Below are positions 43,266-51,524 of a stretch of 64,000 nt of DNA, one piece after another. The stretch's first letter is position 1; each line of letters opens with the position of its first letter. A program made the translations under genes and the position numbers. Under the pieces are notes generated by a model. The model saw nothing but the letters and a program-made list of their open reading frames with translations, was not told the origin of the DNA and searched no databases. This DNA is from G963675935 sp963675935 (GTDB lineage: Bacteria; Planctomycetota; Planctomycetia; Pirellulales; Thermoguttaceae). The stretch spans positions 186,001 to 250,000 of the forward strand of contig CAXXPV010000004.1 of NCBI GenBank assembly GCA_963675935.2, in the 5' to 3' direction.

Positions 43266-44459
43266 ATGATCGACGACGGCGAATTGCAGAAAATGCTTTG
43301 CGATACCGAGTCCGATCGGGTCGAACGAACCGAGTCGGCCGGAGGAGACCGTGGCAAACTTCGGCAGACGGTGTGCGCTTTTGCCAATGATCTGCCGGAT
43401 TACCGCAAACCCGGAGTATTGTTTATCGGGGCGAAGGACGATGGGGCTTGTGCTGGTTTGCCCATTACCGATGAATTGTTGCTGACGCTTTCCGATATGC
43501 GATCCGACGGCAACATTTTGCCGTTTCCGGTGTTGACGGTGCAAAAGCGGGTCTTGAACGGGGGAGAATTCGCCGTCGTCGAGGTGCAGCCGTCCGACAA
43601 TCCACCCGTGCGTTACAACGGCCGGGTATGGGTTCGCGTTGGTCCGCGCAAGGCTACAGCCAGTGCCGAAGAAGAACGCCGGCTCGTTGAAAAACGCCGG
43701 GCCGCCGATCTTCCCTTCGATCAGCGCGCGGTTGTCGGCTCCTCGTTGGACGATCTCAGTCTGGATGTGTTCCGGCGAGAGTACCTTCCCGCGGCCATTG
43801 CGCAGGATGTTTTGGCCGCCAACAATCGCAGTTTGGAACAGCAGCTATCTTCACTGCATTTTCTCGCTCCCAACGGAATTCCAAACGTGGCGGCGTTGCT
43901 TGTATTCGGCAAGGATCCTATGAACTGGATACAAGGGGCCTATGTTCAGTTTGTTCGGTTCGTGGGAGAACAAATCACAGACCCCATTCAACATCAGAAG
44001 GAGCTGACGGGGCCGTTTCCACAAATTTTGCGGCAGATCGACGACGTGCTGGACGCCAATATCTCCGTCGCCAGCGACGTTCGCGCCGGGGCCGTGGAAA
44101 TCCGCCATCCCGATTATCCCATCGTTGCATTGCAGCAACTCGTTCGGAACGCGATCCTGCATCGCACCTACGAGACGACAAACGCGCCTGTTCGGGTCTA
44201 CTGGTTTTCCGATCGAATCGAGATTCACAGCCCGGGTGGATTGTACGGTCAAGTGAATCCTGAGAATTTCGGTCAGCCGGGCATCACGGACTATCGAAAT
44301 CCCTTGCTTGCCGAGGCCATGAAAGCGTTGGGATACGTCCAACGGTTCGGCATGGGAATCCCGCTGGCCCGCCAACAGTTGGAATCCAACCGCAATCCAC
44401 CGCTTGAACTTACTGCCAGTTCCACTGCCGTTCTGGCCACGGTGCGGAGACGGCCATGA
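43266..44459 (+). CDS. AlbA_2 (Schlafen-type) domain ATP-binding protein
   Basis: A 397-residue protein. The N-terminal part looks like an AlbA_2/Schlafen-type domain (CAFANDLPDYRKPGVLFIGAK, VEVQPSDNPPVRYNGRVWVR). The C-terminal part is a HATPase_c_4-like ATP-binding region followed by a winged-helix-like end (LQQLVRNAILHRTYE, IEIHSPGGLYG, RNPLLAEAMKALGYVQRFG). Families of this layout are often called transcriptional regulators or are found in defence islands. The stop overlaps the next gene by 4 bp (ATGA), so the two are a translation-coupled pair. Confidence 0.75.
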   Translation: MIDDGELQKMLCDTESDRVERTESAGGDRGKLRQTVCAFANDLPDYRKPGVLFIGAKDDGACAGLPITDELLLTLSDMRSDGNILPFPVLTVQKRVLNGGEFAVVEVQPSDNPPVRYNGRVWVRVGPRKATASAEEERRLVEKRRAADLPFDQRAVVGSSLDDLSLDVFRREYLPAAIAQDVLAANNRSLEQQLSSLHFLAPNGIPNVAALLVFGKDPMNWIQGAYVQFVRFVGEQITDPIQHQKELTGPFPQILRQIDDVLDANISVASDVRAGAVEIRHPDYPIVALQQLVRNAILHRTYETTNAPVRVYWFSDRIEIHSPGGLYGQVNPENFGQPGITDYRNPLLAEAMKALGYVQRFGMGIPLARQQLESNRNPPLELTASSTAVLATVRRRP

Positions 44460-45493
44460 AAACAATCGCTTTCTTCAACAACAAGGGTGGCGTCGGCAAG
44501 ACATCGTTGGTCTATCACCTTTCTTGGATGTATGCCGAACTTGGCGTCAACGTGGTTGCCGCCGATTTCGATCCCCAGGCCAACCTCACGGCCATGTTTC
44601 TGCCGGAGCAAAGGTTGGAGGAGTTATGGCCGGACGGCGACCACCCCGACAGCGTCTTGGGATGTGTCGGCCCTTTTCTTCGAGGAATCGGCGATGTTCG
44701 CCGGCCACACGTCGAACGTGTCGCCGATTGTCTCGGCGTCGTGGCCGGAGACCTTGGTTTGTCGTCGTTTGAAGACAAGCTCTCCGAGGCTTGGCCACGA
44801 TGTCTCGACAATCGGGAGGACGCTTTCCGCGTAACTTCGGCATTTTACCGGATTATTTTGGACGCCGCGGCACAAGTGGACGCCGACGTGGCGTTGATTG
44901 ACGTGGGACCCAACCTTGGAGCAATTAACCGCGCGGCGATGATTGCCGCTGATTTTATCGTTGTGCCGCTTGCTTCGGATTTGTTTTCATTGCAAGGTTT
45001 AAAGAATCTTGGGCCTTGCTTGCGCGACTGGCGAACAGGGTGGCACAAAAGACTCACTAGCCGGCCGGCGGATCCTACGCTTCAGTTGCCTGCCGGAAGT
45101 ATGGAGCCTATCGGCTATGTCGTCCTGCAACATGCGGTTCGTCTCGACCGGCCCGTCAAAGCGTACGAGCGTTGGATGGCGAGAATCCCCGCTACCTATC
45201 GCAACGAAATTCTCGACGAACAAGGTTTGGGGTCTGATTCAGTTGCCGACGACCCCAATTGTCTGGCTTCGCTAAAAAACTACCGCAGTCTGATGCCGCT
45301 TGCGCAAGACGCCCTGAAACCGATGTTCTACTTGAAGGCTGCCGACGGGGCGTTAGGTGGACATATCAGCGCGGTTCAAAATTGTCATAAGGATTTTCAA
45401 GTACTTGCCCTCGCTATCGCGGAGAGATGCGGAGTGACAGTGCCACAATCTCCTTCAAGCAAACAGAGGGAATTGTTGTTCGATCTGCCTTGA
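44456..45493 (+). CDS. ParA/MinD-like P-loop ATPase paired with the AlbA_2 protein
   Basis: A 345-residue ATPase with the deviant Walker A NNKGGVGKTSLVYHLSW, the DFDPQANLTAMFL switch and ALIDVGPNLGAINRAA Walker B region. No parB or centromere-like repeats are nearby, so it is probably not a partition gene. Coupling to the AlbA_2/ATP-binding gene suggests that the two proteins form one system, possibly sensing DNA or nucleotides (inference). It is the last gene of the accessory island. Confidence 0.8.
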   Translation: MKTIAFFNNKGGVGKTSLVYHLSWMYAELGVNVVAADFDPQANLTAMFLPEQRLEELWPDGDHPDSVLGCVGPFLRGIGDVRRPHVERVADCLGVVAGDLGLSSFEDKLSEAWPRCLDNREDAFRVTSAFYRIILDAAAQVDADVALIDVGPNLGAINRAAMIAADFIVVPLASDLFSLQGLKNLGPCLRDWRTGWHKRLTSRPADPTLQLPAGSMEPIGYVVLQHAVRLDRPVKAYERWMARIPATYRNEILDEQGLGSDSVADDPNCLASLKNYRSLMPLAQDALKPMFYLKAADGALGGHISAVQNCHKDFQVLALAIAERCGVTVPQSPSSKQRELLFDLP

Positions 45494-45579
45494 AAGCGGA
45501 GCATTTCTTGCCCCCGCCGGTTGGATGCAACGCCGAATTTAGAGGCAAGCACGGCGGACATTCGGCCAATTGGCGGCCG

Positions 45580-46767
45580 CTAGTCCCTTCGCGCGTCGAG
45601 CGAATTGGGCGGCTTTTTCTGGGTCGAAAGCCAATACTTCCACGCCTGCTTGTCGTAGTTGAAATTGCACCCGGTGATGGTGACCAGAGCGCCCAGCACG
45701 GCTTCGTTCTGCAAGAACTTCCGAATGGATTTTGGCCCGCCGCCCATTGACATTCCCGTGCCGCCGCCGCCAAACCCGGCGCTCATCGAATTGTCGCCGC
45801 CGGGCTTCGCGATTTTGTACACATGCGGGGTAATCAAGGCGTCGATCAGTGGACCGACGGCCGACGGCTCTTTCATCCTCCGCAGCGCGACGCCCGCTCG
45901 ATTGACGATGGCGTTGTCCTTGTCTCGCAGTTTGGCGACGAAGTAGGACACCACCTCCGGCCGCTTCTTGTCTTGCAGGTGGTCGAGGCAGGTGAGCCGC
46001 ACATCGACGGCCGAATCGTAAATCGCGGCCTCGGCCAGGGCCTTCGCAGCCTCCGGCGTGCCGATCTTCGCCAAGACGCCGGCGAACAACTCCCGCGACT
46101 CCGGCTCGTCCTCGTCGAACAGCCCGGCCGCCAACGCTCGAACCGCCGCGGGCTCGGTGATCGACTGGATGCTGTCGCGGGCCTGTCCGTCGCGGTTCGT
46201 GCCGAGCCAGGCGCGCCAGCGCTTCACTTTTTGGAACCAATCCGACTGGACCGATTCCAGCTTTCGCTTCTCCTCGAGCAACTCCTTTTCCTGCGCCGAC
46301 ATCCATTTACCGTTGTGGCGGGAGTAGCCCTGCGCGGCCATCGCTTGTTCCTGCGTGACCCATTTATTGTCAACCTGGCTGTAGCCTAGGGCGCGGTAGG
46401 CCTCGACGTTGTTCGGATCGAGTTCGATCACCCGGCGCAGATGAACCGCTCGCTGGGCGGACAGTTTGTGGTTGCGGCACCACAGGCCCAGTTTCCATTG
46501 ATCCTCGACCGTGTCGGCGTACGTCGGGCGAATCCGATCATACTCGGCCTCCTCGGGACGCGATCGCATGACCTTCTTGATCTGCGAGGCGTCGAGCGTA
46601 ACCTTGACGCCCTCGGTCGTTTGAACGACGTATTGCTTCCGCGGCGTCTGGTCGCGATTGAGCAGATCGCCGGTGATCTGGCCGCCGCCGGTCAACACGA
46701 ACACCTCGGCCGAGGCGAGCGGCGCCAGCGTCAACAGCACGGTGAGGGCGGCGAAAAAAAGCTTCAT
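45580..46767 (-). CDS. Exported HEAT-repeat protein
   Basis: A 395-residue protein with a signal peptide (MKLFFAALTVLLTLAPLASA) and a beta-rich N-terminal domain with TGDLLNRDQTPRKQYVVQT. Then come TPR-like and HEAT repeats (about 195-315, AAVRALAAGLFDEDEPES, VVSYFVAKLRDKDNAIVNRA), a Gly/Met-rich linker and a C-terminal segment. A scaffold outside the cytoplasm is likely; the partner is unknown. The ATG at 46767 was chosen for the signal peptide. Confidence 0.7.
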   Translation of the reverse strand: MKLFFAALTVLLTLAPLASAEVFVLTGGGQITGDLLNRDQTPRKQYVVQTTEGVKVTLDASQIKKVMRSRPEEAEYDRIRPTYADTVEDQWKLGLWCRNHKLSAQRAVHLRRVIELDPNNVEAYRALGYSQVDNKWVTQEQAMAAQGYSRHNGKWMSAQEKELLEEKRKLESVQSDWFQKVKRWRAWLGTNRDGQARDSIQSITEPAAVRALAAGLFDEDEPESRELFAGVLAKIGTPEAAKALAEAAIYDSAVDVRLTCLDHLQDKKRPEVVSYFVAKLRDKDNAIVNRAGVALRRMKEPSAVGPLIDALITPHVYKIAKPGGDNSMSAGFGGGGTGMSMGGGPKSIRKFLQNEAVLGALVTITGCNFNYDKQAWKYWLSTQKKPPNSLDARRD

Positions 46768-46980
46768 CTTTACCAGTATACATGGCCGGTGTGTGGCAGG
46801 GCAACGTAATTCCACGACCGGCGCCGAAATGTTCCGTAGAACGGAATTTATTCTGTTCCATCATCCGCCGGGGAACGGAATGAATTCCGTTTTACATGGA
46901 TCGCTGTTTTTCGCCTCCCCTCCCCCTCAAAGTGGTGTGGCGTCGTTTCCTGCCCATCGGGTATCCTGATGGCGATTGTC

Positions 46981-47049
46981 TAGCCGGCGAACTTGCTCGC
47001 CGCGCGGGATGCCGCCCAAAAAACGCGGCGGGCAAGCCCGCCGGCTAAA
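46981..47049. repeat. AGCCGGCGAACTTGCTCG palindromic repeat (copy 3)
   Basis: Arms TAGCCGGCGAACTTGCTCGC and the inverse GGCAAGCCCGCCGGCTAAAC. The gap 46768-47112 also contains a pair of GGAACGGAATGAATTCCGT-type palindromes at about 46832-46899; a further copy is at 63238-63259. No gene is seen here. Confidence 0.6.
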
Positions 47050-47112
47050 CATTCCAATGTTGCATTGCGACTCTGAGGAGCAATAAATCGCCGCTGTTTC
47101 GTGGAGCGTCTC

Positions 47113-48096
47113 ATGGCAAGGCTGATGTTGATCGGATTGGTGGTCGCCGCAGTGGTCGGCGGCATCTATTTCGGCCTGAACTACCAAATCCAAACACAGA
47201 CGGTCGATGGCCAAGCGGCCGGCTGGAAGATCGTCCCACGTCAAGCTCCGGGCGGCGACGCCACGCCGAAGCCCGCCGTCGCGGCGCGTCCCACCCTCCG
47301 GCTGGCCTCTTTCCACTTGGGCCGATTCGACGAGTCGAAACTAGCCAACCCTCGGGTCGCCAACGTGTTGGTGCGGCTGTTCCCGCAGTTCGATCTCGTG
47401 GCCGTGCAGGGCGTGCGCGGCAAGAACCGAGGCGTGTTGATCCGACTGGTCGAGCAGATCAACGCGGCCAGCGGCCGAACCTACGAATTCATCACCTGTC
47501 CCACCCAACTGCGTGACGGTTTGGAACATTATGGGGCATTCATCTACGATCGCGCCTCGGTCGAAGTCGATCCGGCGACGGTCGGTTTCGTCGAGGATCG
47601 GCTGGGCCGTTTCCGCGTCAAACCGCTGATCGGCTGGTTTCGCGCTCGCGGGCCGGCTCCCGCCGAGGCGTTCACCTTCTGGCTGATGAACGTCGAGAAC
47701 GACCCGGAACCTGCCCAAACCGCCGTGGAATTGGACCTGTTGGCCGAGGCCTATCGCGCCATCCGCGACAAAACCCCGGCCGAAGACGATGTCATTTTGC
47801 TGGGCGATCTGGAAAGCGACGACAAGCACTTGGGCCGGCTTGACAGCCTGTTGGGTGTCGCGCCGCTGATCTCGGGCGTTCCGACCACCACGCGTGGAAC
47901 CCAACTGTTGGACAACATCTTGCTGGACCGCCGGGCGACTTCGGAGTGTACCGGAAGGGTCGAAGTGGTCGATATGATGCGAGCGTTTCCCGAGGCCCAG
48001 TTGACGATGGCCGAGACGCTGGAAGTCTCCGAACATCTGCCGGTGTGGGCGGAGTTCAGCGCGTATGAAGACAATCGGGCGATCCACTCGCAATAG
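47113..48096 (+). CDS. Endonuclease/exonuclease/phosphatase-fold protein, catalytic residues degenerate
   Basis: A 327-residue protein with an N-terminal transmembrane anchor (about 5-25) and an EEP/DNase I-like domain. The usual catalytic Glu (in a QEV motif) is replaced: the sequence is FDLVAVQGVRGKNRG. The GDxN motif reads LLGDLESD, so the Asn is replaced too. The C-terminal SDH-like His is kept as SEHLPVWAEF. It may be inactive or have altered chemistry. A GTG at 47101 is an alternative start. Confidence 0.6.
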   Translation: MARLMLIGLVVAAVVGGIYFGLNYQIQTQTVDGQAAGWKIVPRQAPGGDATPKPAVAARPTLRLASFHLGRFDESKLANPRVANVLVRLFPQFDLVAVQGVRGKNRGVLIRLVEQINAASGRTYEFITCPTQLRDGLEHYGAFIYDRASVEVDPATVGFVEDRLGRFRVKPLIGWFRARGPAPAEAFTFWLMNVENDPEPAQTAVELDLLAEAYRAIRDKTPAEDDVILLGDLESDDKHLGRLDSLLGVAPLISGVPTTTRGTQLLDNILLDRRATSECTGRVEVVDMMRAFPEAQLTMAETLEVSEHLPVWAEFSAYEDNRAIHSQ

Positions 48097-48242
48097 GGGA
48101 ATTCATGCACCCCGAAATGTGGTTTTCGTCGCGGGAGGCGGCTCCCGTCGCCGATAGCGTGGAAAACACTAGATAGTCAAAAGATGTTTCTGTTGCGAAA
48201 AGTAGGGTGGGACAAGCGTAGTGTGGTCCCATACGAACAAAC

Positions 48243-48683
48243 TTAAGCCAAGGTGTAGTCCAGAAGTTCTGGATTTTCAAGGAGCAGCAGAGGCGTGGCG
48301 ACAGCCTTTGCGGCCAACGCTTGAGCGACGGCTTGTTTGAGGATTTCTTCGAGGAAGGTCACGAATTCGTTGGTGAACCGACGGTCGATGGCCTCATCGG
48401 TCACCTGAACTCCCAGCTTGGCTGTCGCAACCTGAGCTACGATTCGCATAGCAGCCTGTTGAAAAAGTGTTTTTCTGATTGTAGGAGGCGACTGCTGTCG
48501 CCGATTTTCCGGTGTTTTGCCACACAATCGGCGATAGGAGTCGCCTCCTACAGACTTTTTCAACAGGCTGATAGGGAAGCTGCTTCTTCCAGCTTGTTGG
48601 GATGTAACACCCGCTGGTTTAAGGACTTCCCTATTTTGTTGAAAGACCAAGTAAGCGTTCACGGTCTGGAAAGTAGCAGGCAC
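48243..48683 (-). pseudogene. Remnant of an IS4-like transposase (N-terminal region)
   Basis: Reading minus-strand from 48683, with the 48452-48570 element and one 4-bp duplication removed, gives ...QQAGRSSFPMRIVAQVATAK then LGVQVTDEAIDRRFTNEFVT and FLEEILKQAVAQALAA. This looks like the start of planctomycete IS4-type transposases (by memory). The catalytic parts are absent. Confidence 0.4.
48452..48570. mobile_element. 119-bp MITE with CAGCCTGTTGAAAAAGT ends
   Basis: Inverted ends CAGCCTGTTGAAAAAGT and ACTTTTTCAACAGGCTG, flanked by ATAG on both sides (48448-48451, 48571-48574), with an inner TAGGAGGCGAC hairpin. It sits within the transposase remnant. Confidence 0.7.
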
Positions 48684-48698
48684 ACTCCGTGTGGGCCG

Positions 48699-50087
48699 CT
48701 AAAAACTTGGTGTAAGGAATGTTTTGTTGTTCGGACAGTTTTTGTTCCCTTGAAAGGCGATGGCCTGCTGAACAGGGATCGTTAAGCCGAGGTTTTCTCG
48801 GATCCACTTCCCCACCGCGGCAACCGGCACGGTGGCAAATGCTTGTTGTAGGGTGTCCGAGGTTTTGTGCGTAACCGCAGCTCCAATGTTCAGCAGTGAT
48901 CCGGTCATGCCTCCCTTACTGTGCGTTCCTTGAATACGCTTGTATTTGCCCAAGAGCGACTCCAAAACCTCACTGCTGCCCAACAGATGCCGCCCTTTTT
49001 TGACCCATCGAGATTGTTCCTTGACAAACTGCACAATCCCCGCTTGCAGGCGAAGACCGCTCGGCGTGCGCGCCAGGAGAAGCAAGCGACTTTTCAATTC
49101 CTTGGCCGCATGACAATGATACCCTTTTTTGCGGACGTAACGGACTGCCTGTTCCGCGACGGCCAGCAGTTCGGTCCAGGCAGCCAACGCCGAACGGTAC
49201 TCGCTAAGCCACCCCAGTTTCTGCCGCAGCTTCTTGCGATCGACCGTCTGCCCGGGAAGGTCTCGCGGGGCGTCCAGGTAGGCCAACGCCCGGCTTCCCC
49301 AGTTGACCAACGTGTCCAGATTCATATAGCGTGCCTTGGTTCGCAAACTGGGCGGAACCAGAAACGCCAATTCCGTCAAGGTGGTTTGTAGCTTCGTGCG
49401 GTTGGTGTGGGTGACGAAGGATTGCCACGCTGCATCGTTGTGCAACTCTCGTTTGAGCAGAATCGCCACCTTGTGCTTGATGTCAAAGACATGCGGCACC
49501 CGCCGCGCCACGGGCGAGTGCGCTCGGAACAGAGCCATGCCGCTTTTTAGTTCCGCGCCTTCGTCGCTGAGGACCGCCGCAGGCACGACGCCCATCTCCT
49601 TCCTCGTCGCTTCCAGTTGTTCTGCCACCGCGGTGGCGGTAGACTGCCGCATGGGAACCAGTCTCAGCAGCGACAAATCCTCGTGTTCCAAGGGCGCCTT
49701 TTTCCGCCGCCACGCCGAAAGCCGTACGCCGACGATCACCAAGCACTTGTGCGGCCCAAGCTGCACCGTGTGGTCCATAATCCATACCCAATCCGGGGCG
49801 GCTTTTTTCTTCCGCAGCAGTTCGAAAAGTCCCAACCGCATCAGCCACAGACGGCCCGCATTGGCGCAGGGCACCCGCACCACGCCGGTCAGGTATTTTC
49901 CCACCAATTGCAGCACGCCCGCCGCGGCGCGCTGACTGGTGGCCGCCTTCAACACCAAGTCCGCAAACAGCGAGATCATGCCCGTGCCGAATTGGTGCCC
50001 GGGCAGCGGCGTTACCTCCAGAGCCGCCGTGGCGGAGTTCGCGGAAGCCGGACAAGGCTCAGGCTCTTTTTTGTTTTCGGTCTTCAT
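48699..50087 (-). CDS. DDE-type transposase, second gene of the 1704-bp element
   Basis: A 462-residue protein from ATG 50087 (a GTG at 50105 is possible). Candidate catalytic acids: Asp in WVWIMDHTVQLGPHK, Asp in AAVLSDEGAELKSG and Glu in LGSSEVLESLLGKYK. The C-terminus carries another short conserved part. I do not recognise the IS family. The start overlaps the upstream small gene, suggesting coupled translation. Confidence 0.72.
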   Translation of the reverse strand: MKTENKKEPEPCPASANSATAALEVTPLPGHQFGTGMISLFADLVLKAATSQRAAAGVLQLVGKYLTGVVRVPCANAGRLWLMRLGLFELLRKKKAAPDWVWIMDHTVQLGPHKCLVIVGVRLSAWRRKKAPLEHEDLSLLRLVPMRQSTATAVAEQLEATRKEMGVVPAAVLSDEGAELKSGMALFRAHSPVARRVPHVFDIKHKVAILLKRELHNDAAWQSFVTHTNRTKLQTTLTELAFLVPPSLRTKARYMNLDTLVNWGSRALAYLDAPRDLPGQTVDRKKLRQKLGWLSEYRSALAAWTELLAVAEQAVRYVRKKGYHCHAAKELKSRLLLLARTPSGLRLQAGIVQFVKEQSRWVKKGRHLLGSSEVLESLLGKYKRIQGTHSKGGMTGSLLNIGAAVTHKTSDTLQQAFATVPVAAVGKWIRENLGLTIPVQQAIAFQGNKNCPNNKTFLTPSF

Positions 50088-50295
50088 GCGAGATGGGGCT
50101 GCCACACTGTTTCTGGGCTTTCTCTTTCCACTTGTGCCGACTGGCTTTCAGTTCGGCAACGCGTTTTTCCAATTGCCGAATGCGCTGTTTGCGTTTCAAG
50201 GCCTTGGTCTTCCACTGATCGCGGCTCTTCTCGAAGAACGCCAGCAACTTGTGGGGCGGGCTTGAATAACCAATGTCTTCCAAGACGGCTTTCAT
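50059..50295 (-). CDS. Small coiled-coil protein, first gene of the 1704-bp element
   Basis: A 78-residue basic helical protein (LLAFFEKSRDQWKTKALKRK, IRQLEKRVAELKASRHKWKE) likely forming a coiled coil. It starts at ATG 50295 with AAGGAG six bases upstream and overlaps the transposase gene by 29 bp in another frame. It may assist transposition, or the two may make a fusion by frameshifting (inference). Confidence 0.6.
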   Translation of the reverse strand: MKAVLEDIGYSSPPHKLLAFFEKSRDQWKTKALKRKQRIRQLEKRVAELKASRHKWKEKAQKQCGSPISHEDRKQKRA

Positions 50296-50395
50296 GAACA
50301 ACTCCTTGGTACTCACAAAAACCGTAGTGGAACAAAAAACGTCCTAATGACCAAGACCAGTTTTTGGCACATTCCTCCCTGTTTTTAGCGGCCCA

Positions 50396-50510
50396 CACTC
50401 CGTGAGCCGTCTGCCGTGTGTTTTTGCGGTTCGGCAATCATCGACATCCGGTAGACGTCACGATGGATAGCACTGCCGCGGACGGCACACGAAGTGTGCC
50501 TGCTACTTTT
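50396..50510. repeat. Right half of an F5 repeat split by the 1704-bp element
   Basis: CACTCCGTGAGCCGTCTGCC ... GGCACACGAAGTGTGCCTGC and CTACTTT form the other end of GGAAAGTAGCAGGCACACTC at about 48669-48688. The rest of the gap up to 50845 shows the F2-type end at 50521-50535, the 20-bp inverted repeat at 50549-50568 and short GGGATGGAAA-type repeats, but no gene. Confidence 0.6.
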
Positions 50511-50845
50511 CGTCCACCGACCCGTGAACGGTTACAAAGACCAAAATCCTTAAGTTTGTTCGTATGGGGTTGAGCGAAGCGATACCTCCGGATACGATGC
50601 ACCATGACGCGCGACGGTCCCGGAAGGGTCGCTGCCGTTGGACCAGGAGACCGATCAACATTTTGCGGCGAACCTGAACGGAACACCCGCTGCGACCCCT
50701 CCGGGTTCGTCGTTTGGATAACGCTCCCCGTAAATCCCCGGGTTGCTTCGCACCCGGGGCTAATGGCTGACATCCCTCCGGGATGGAAACAAAACTTTCC
50801 GGGATGGAAAATTAGCTGACATCACTTCGGGATAAAACCATCTGA

Positions 50846-51346
50846 ATGACGGAACCGTTTGATCCCTATCGAAAGTGGCTTGGCATTCCCGCCCAAGATC
50901 AGCCGCCGAACCACTATCGGCTGCTGGGCATCGAACGGTTCGAGACCGACCCGGACGTCATCTCGAACGCCGCCGACGGACGGATGGCCCAGGTCAAGAA
51001 TTATCAAGCGGGAAAATACTCGAAACATTCCCAGCGGATTCTCAACGAACTGGCCGCGGCGAAGGTCTGTCTGTTGGACTTGGCCAAGAAGGCCGACTAC
51101 GACCGGCAGTTGCGCGAGCAGGACGCGGAGCAGGCCAAGCGGTTTGCGGGCCCGCCGCCGCCGAGAGTGATCGATCTTATCGCACGGCCGCCGGTCGCCG
51201 CGCCCGATTTCGAGACGTTCCGGCCAATCTCCTATCGTTCGCGTCGCAGGCGGAAGCCGTCGCCTTGGACGGTGCCGCTGTTATTGCTCGCCGCGGGAAC
51301 GCTCTTTGTCGCAGCGGTGGTGTTTTGGTCGAAATTCCCGCACTGA
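50846..51346 (+). CDS. J-domain-like planctomycete protein with a C-terminal anchor
   Basis: A 166-residue protein. It starts MTEPFDPYRKWLGIPAQDQP then PPNHYRLLGIERFETDPDVI and has a helical part ending in DLAKKADYDRQLREQ, close to a DnaJ layout without a clear HPD motif. A basic linker and a C-terminal transmembrane segment (about 140-160) follow. Typical planctomycete protein; function unknown. Confidence 0.75.
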   Translation: MTEPFDPYRKWLGIPAQDQPPNHYRLLGIERFETDPDVISNAADGRMAQVKNYQAGKYSKHSQRILNELAAAKVCLLDLAKKADYDRQLREQDAEQAKRFAGPPPPRVIDLIARPPVAAPDFETFRPISYRSRRRRKPSPWTVPLLLLAAGTLFVAAVVFWSKFPH

Positions 51347-51524
51347 ACTTTGGCGGGACATAGCGGAAAAATGTCCCGACCCAAGCAAAACGGGGGGGTA
51401 CATTTGCGCCGTTTATTGGTGCGAACTGATTTTTTCGGAGCTTTCGGGATTGGATAAAACTCGCGTCCTGGAAAGGCTCGATGAATTCCTGGGCACCGAC
51501 GATCCGACAAGATAGGATTTCGCT

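Larger units (their letters stand above)
48692..50395 (-). mobile_element. 1704-bp two-gene insertion sequence (family not recognised)
   Basis: Perfect 15-bp inverted ends TGGGCCGCTAAAAAC (48692-48706) and inverse (50381-50395), flanked by the 9-bp duplication CACTCCGTG (48683-48691, 50396-50404). It carries a small coiled-coil gene and a transposase gene on the minus strand. It was inserted into an F5 repeat. Confidence 0.85.
48228..50568. mobile_element. Nested transposon locus bounded by 20-bp inverted repeats
   Basis: CCCATACGAACAAACTTAAG at 48228-48247 is repeated exactly inverted at 50549-50568. Between them lie a transposase remnant (48243-48683), a 119-bp MITE inside it, an F5 repeat split by a 1704-bp insertion sequence, and a lone F2-type end. 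The inverted repeats are probably the ends of the oldest (IS4-like) element. No target duplication is clear. Confidence 0.5.

Noticed and set aside
44404..44772. Alternative frame inside the AlbA_2/ParA junction
   Set aside because: It overlaps two strongly supported genes and has no motif.
44456..45493. Chromosome or plasmid partition locus
   Set aside because: The ParA-like gene has no parB neighbour and no iterated parS-like sites nearby.
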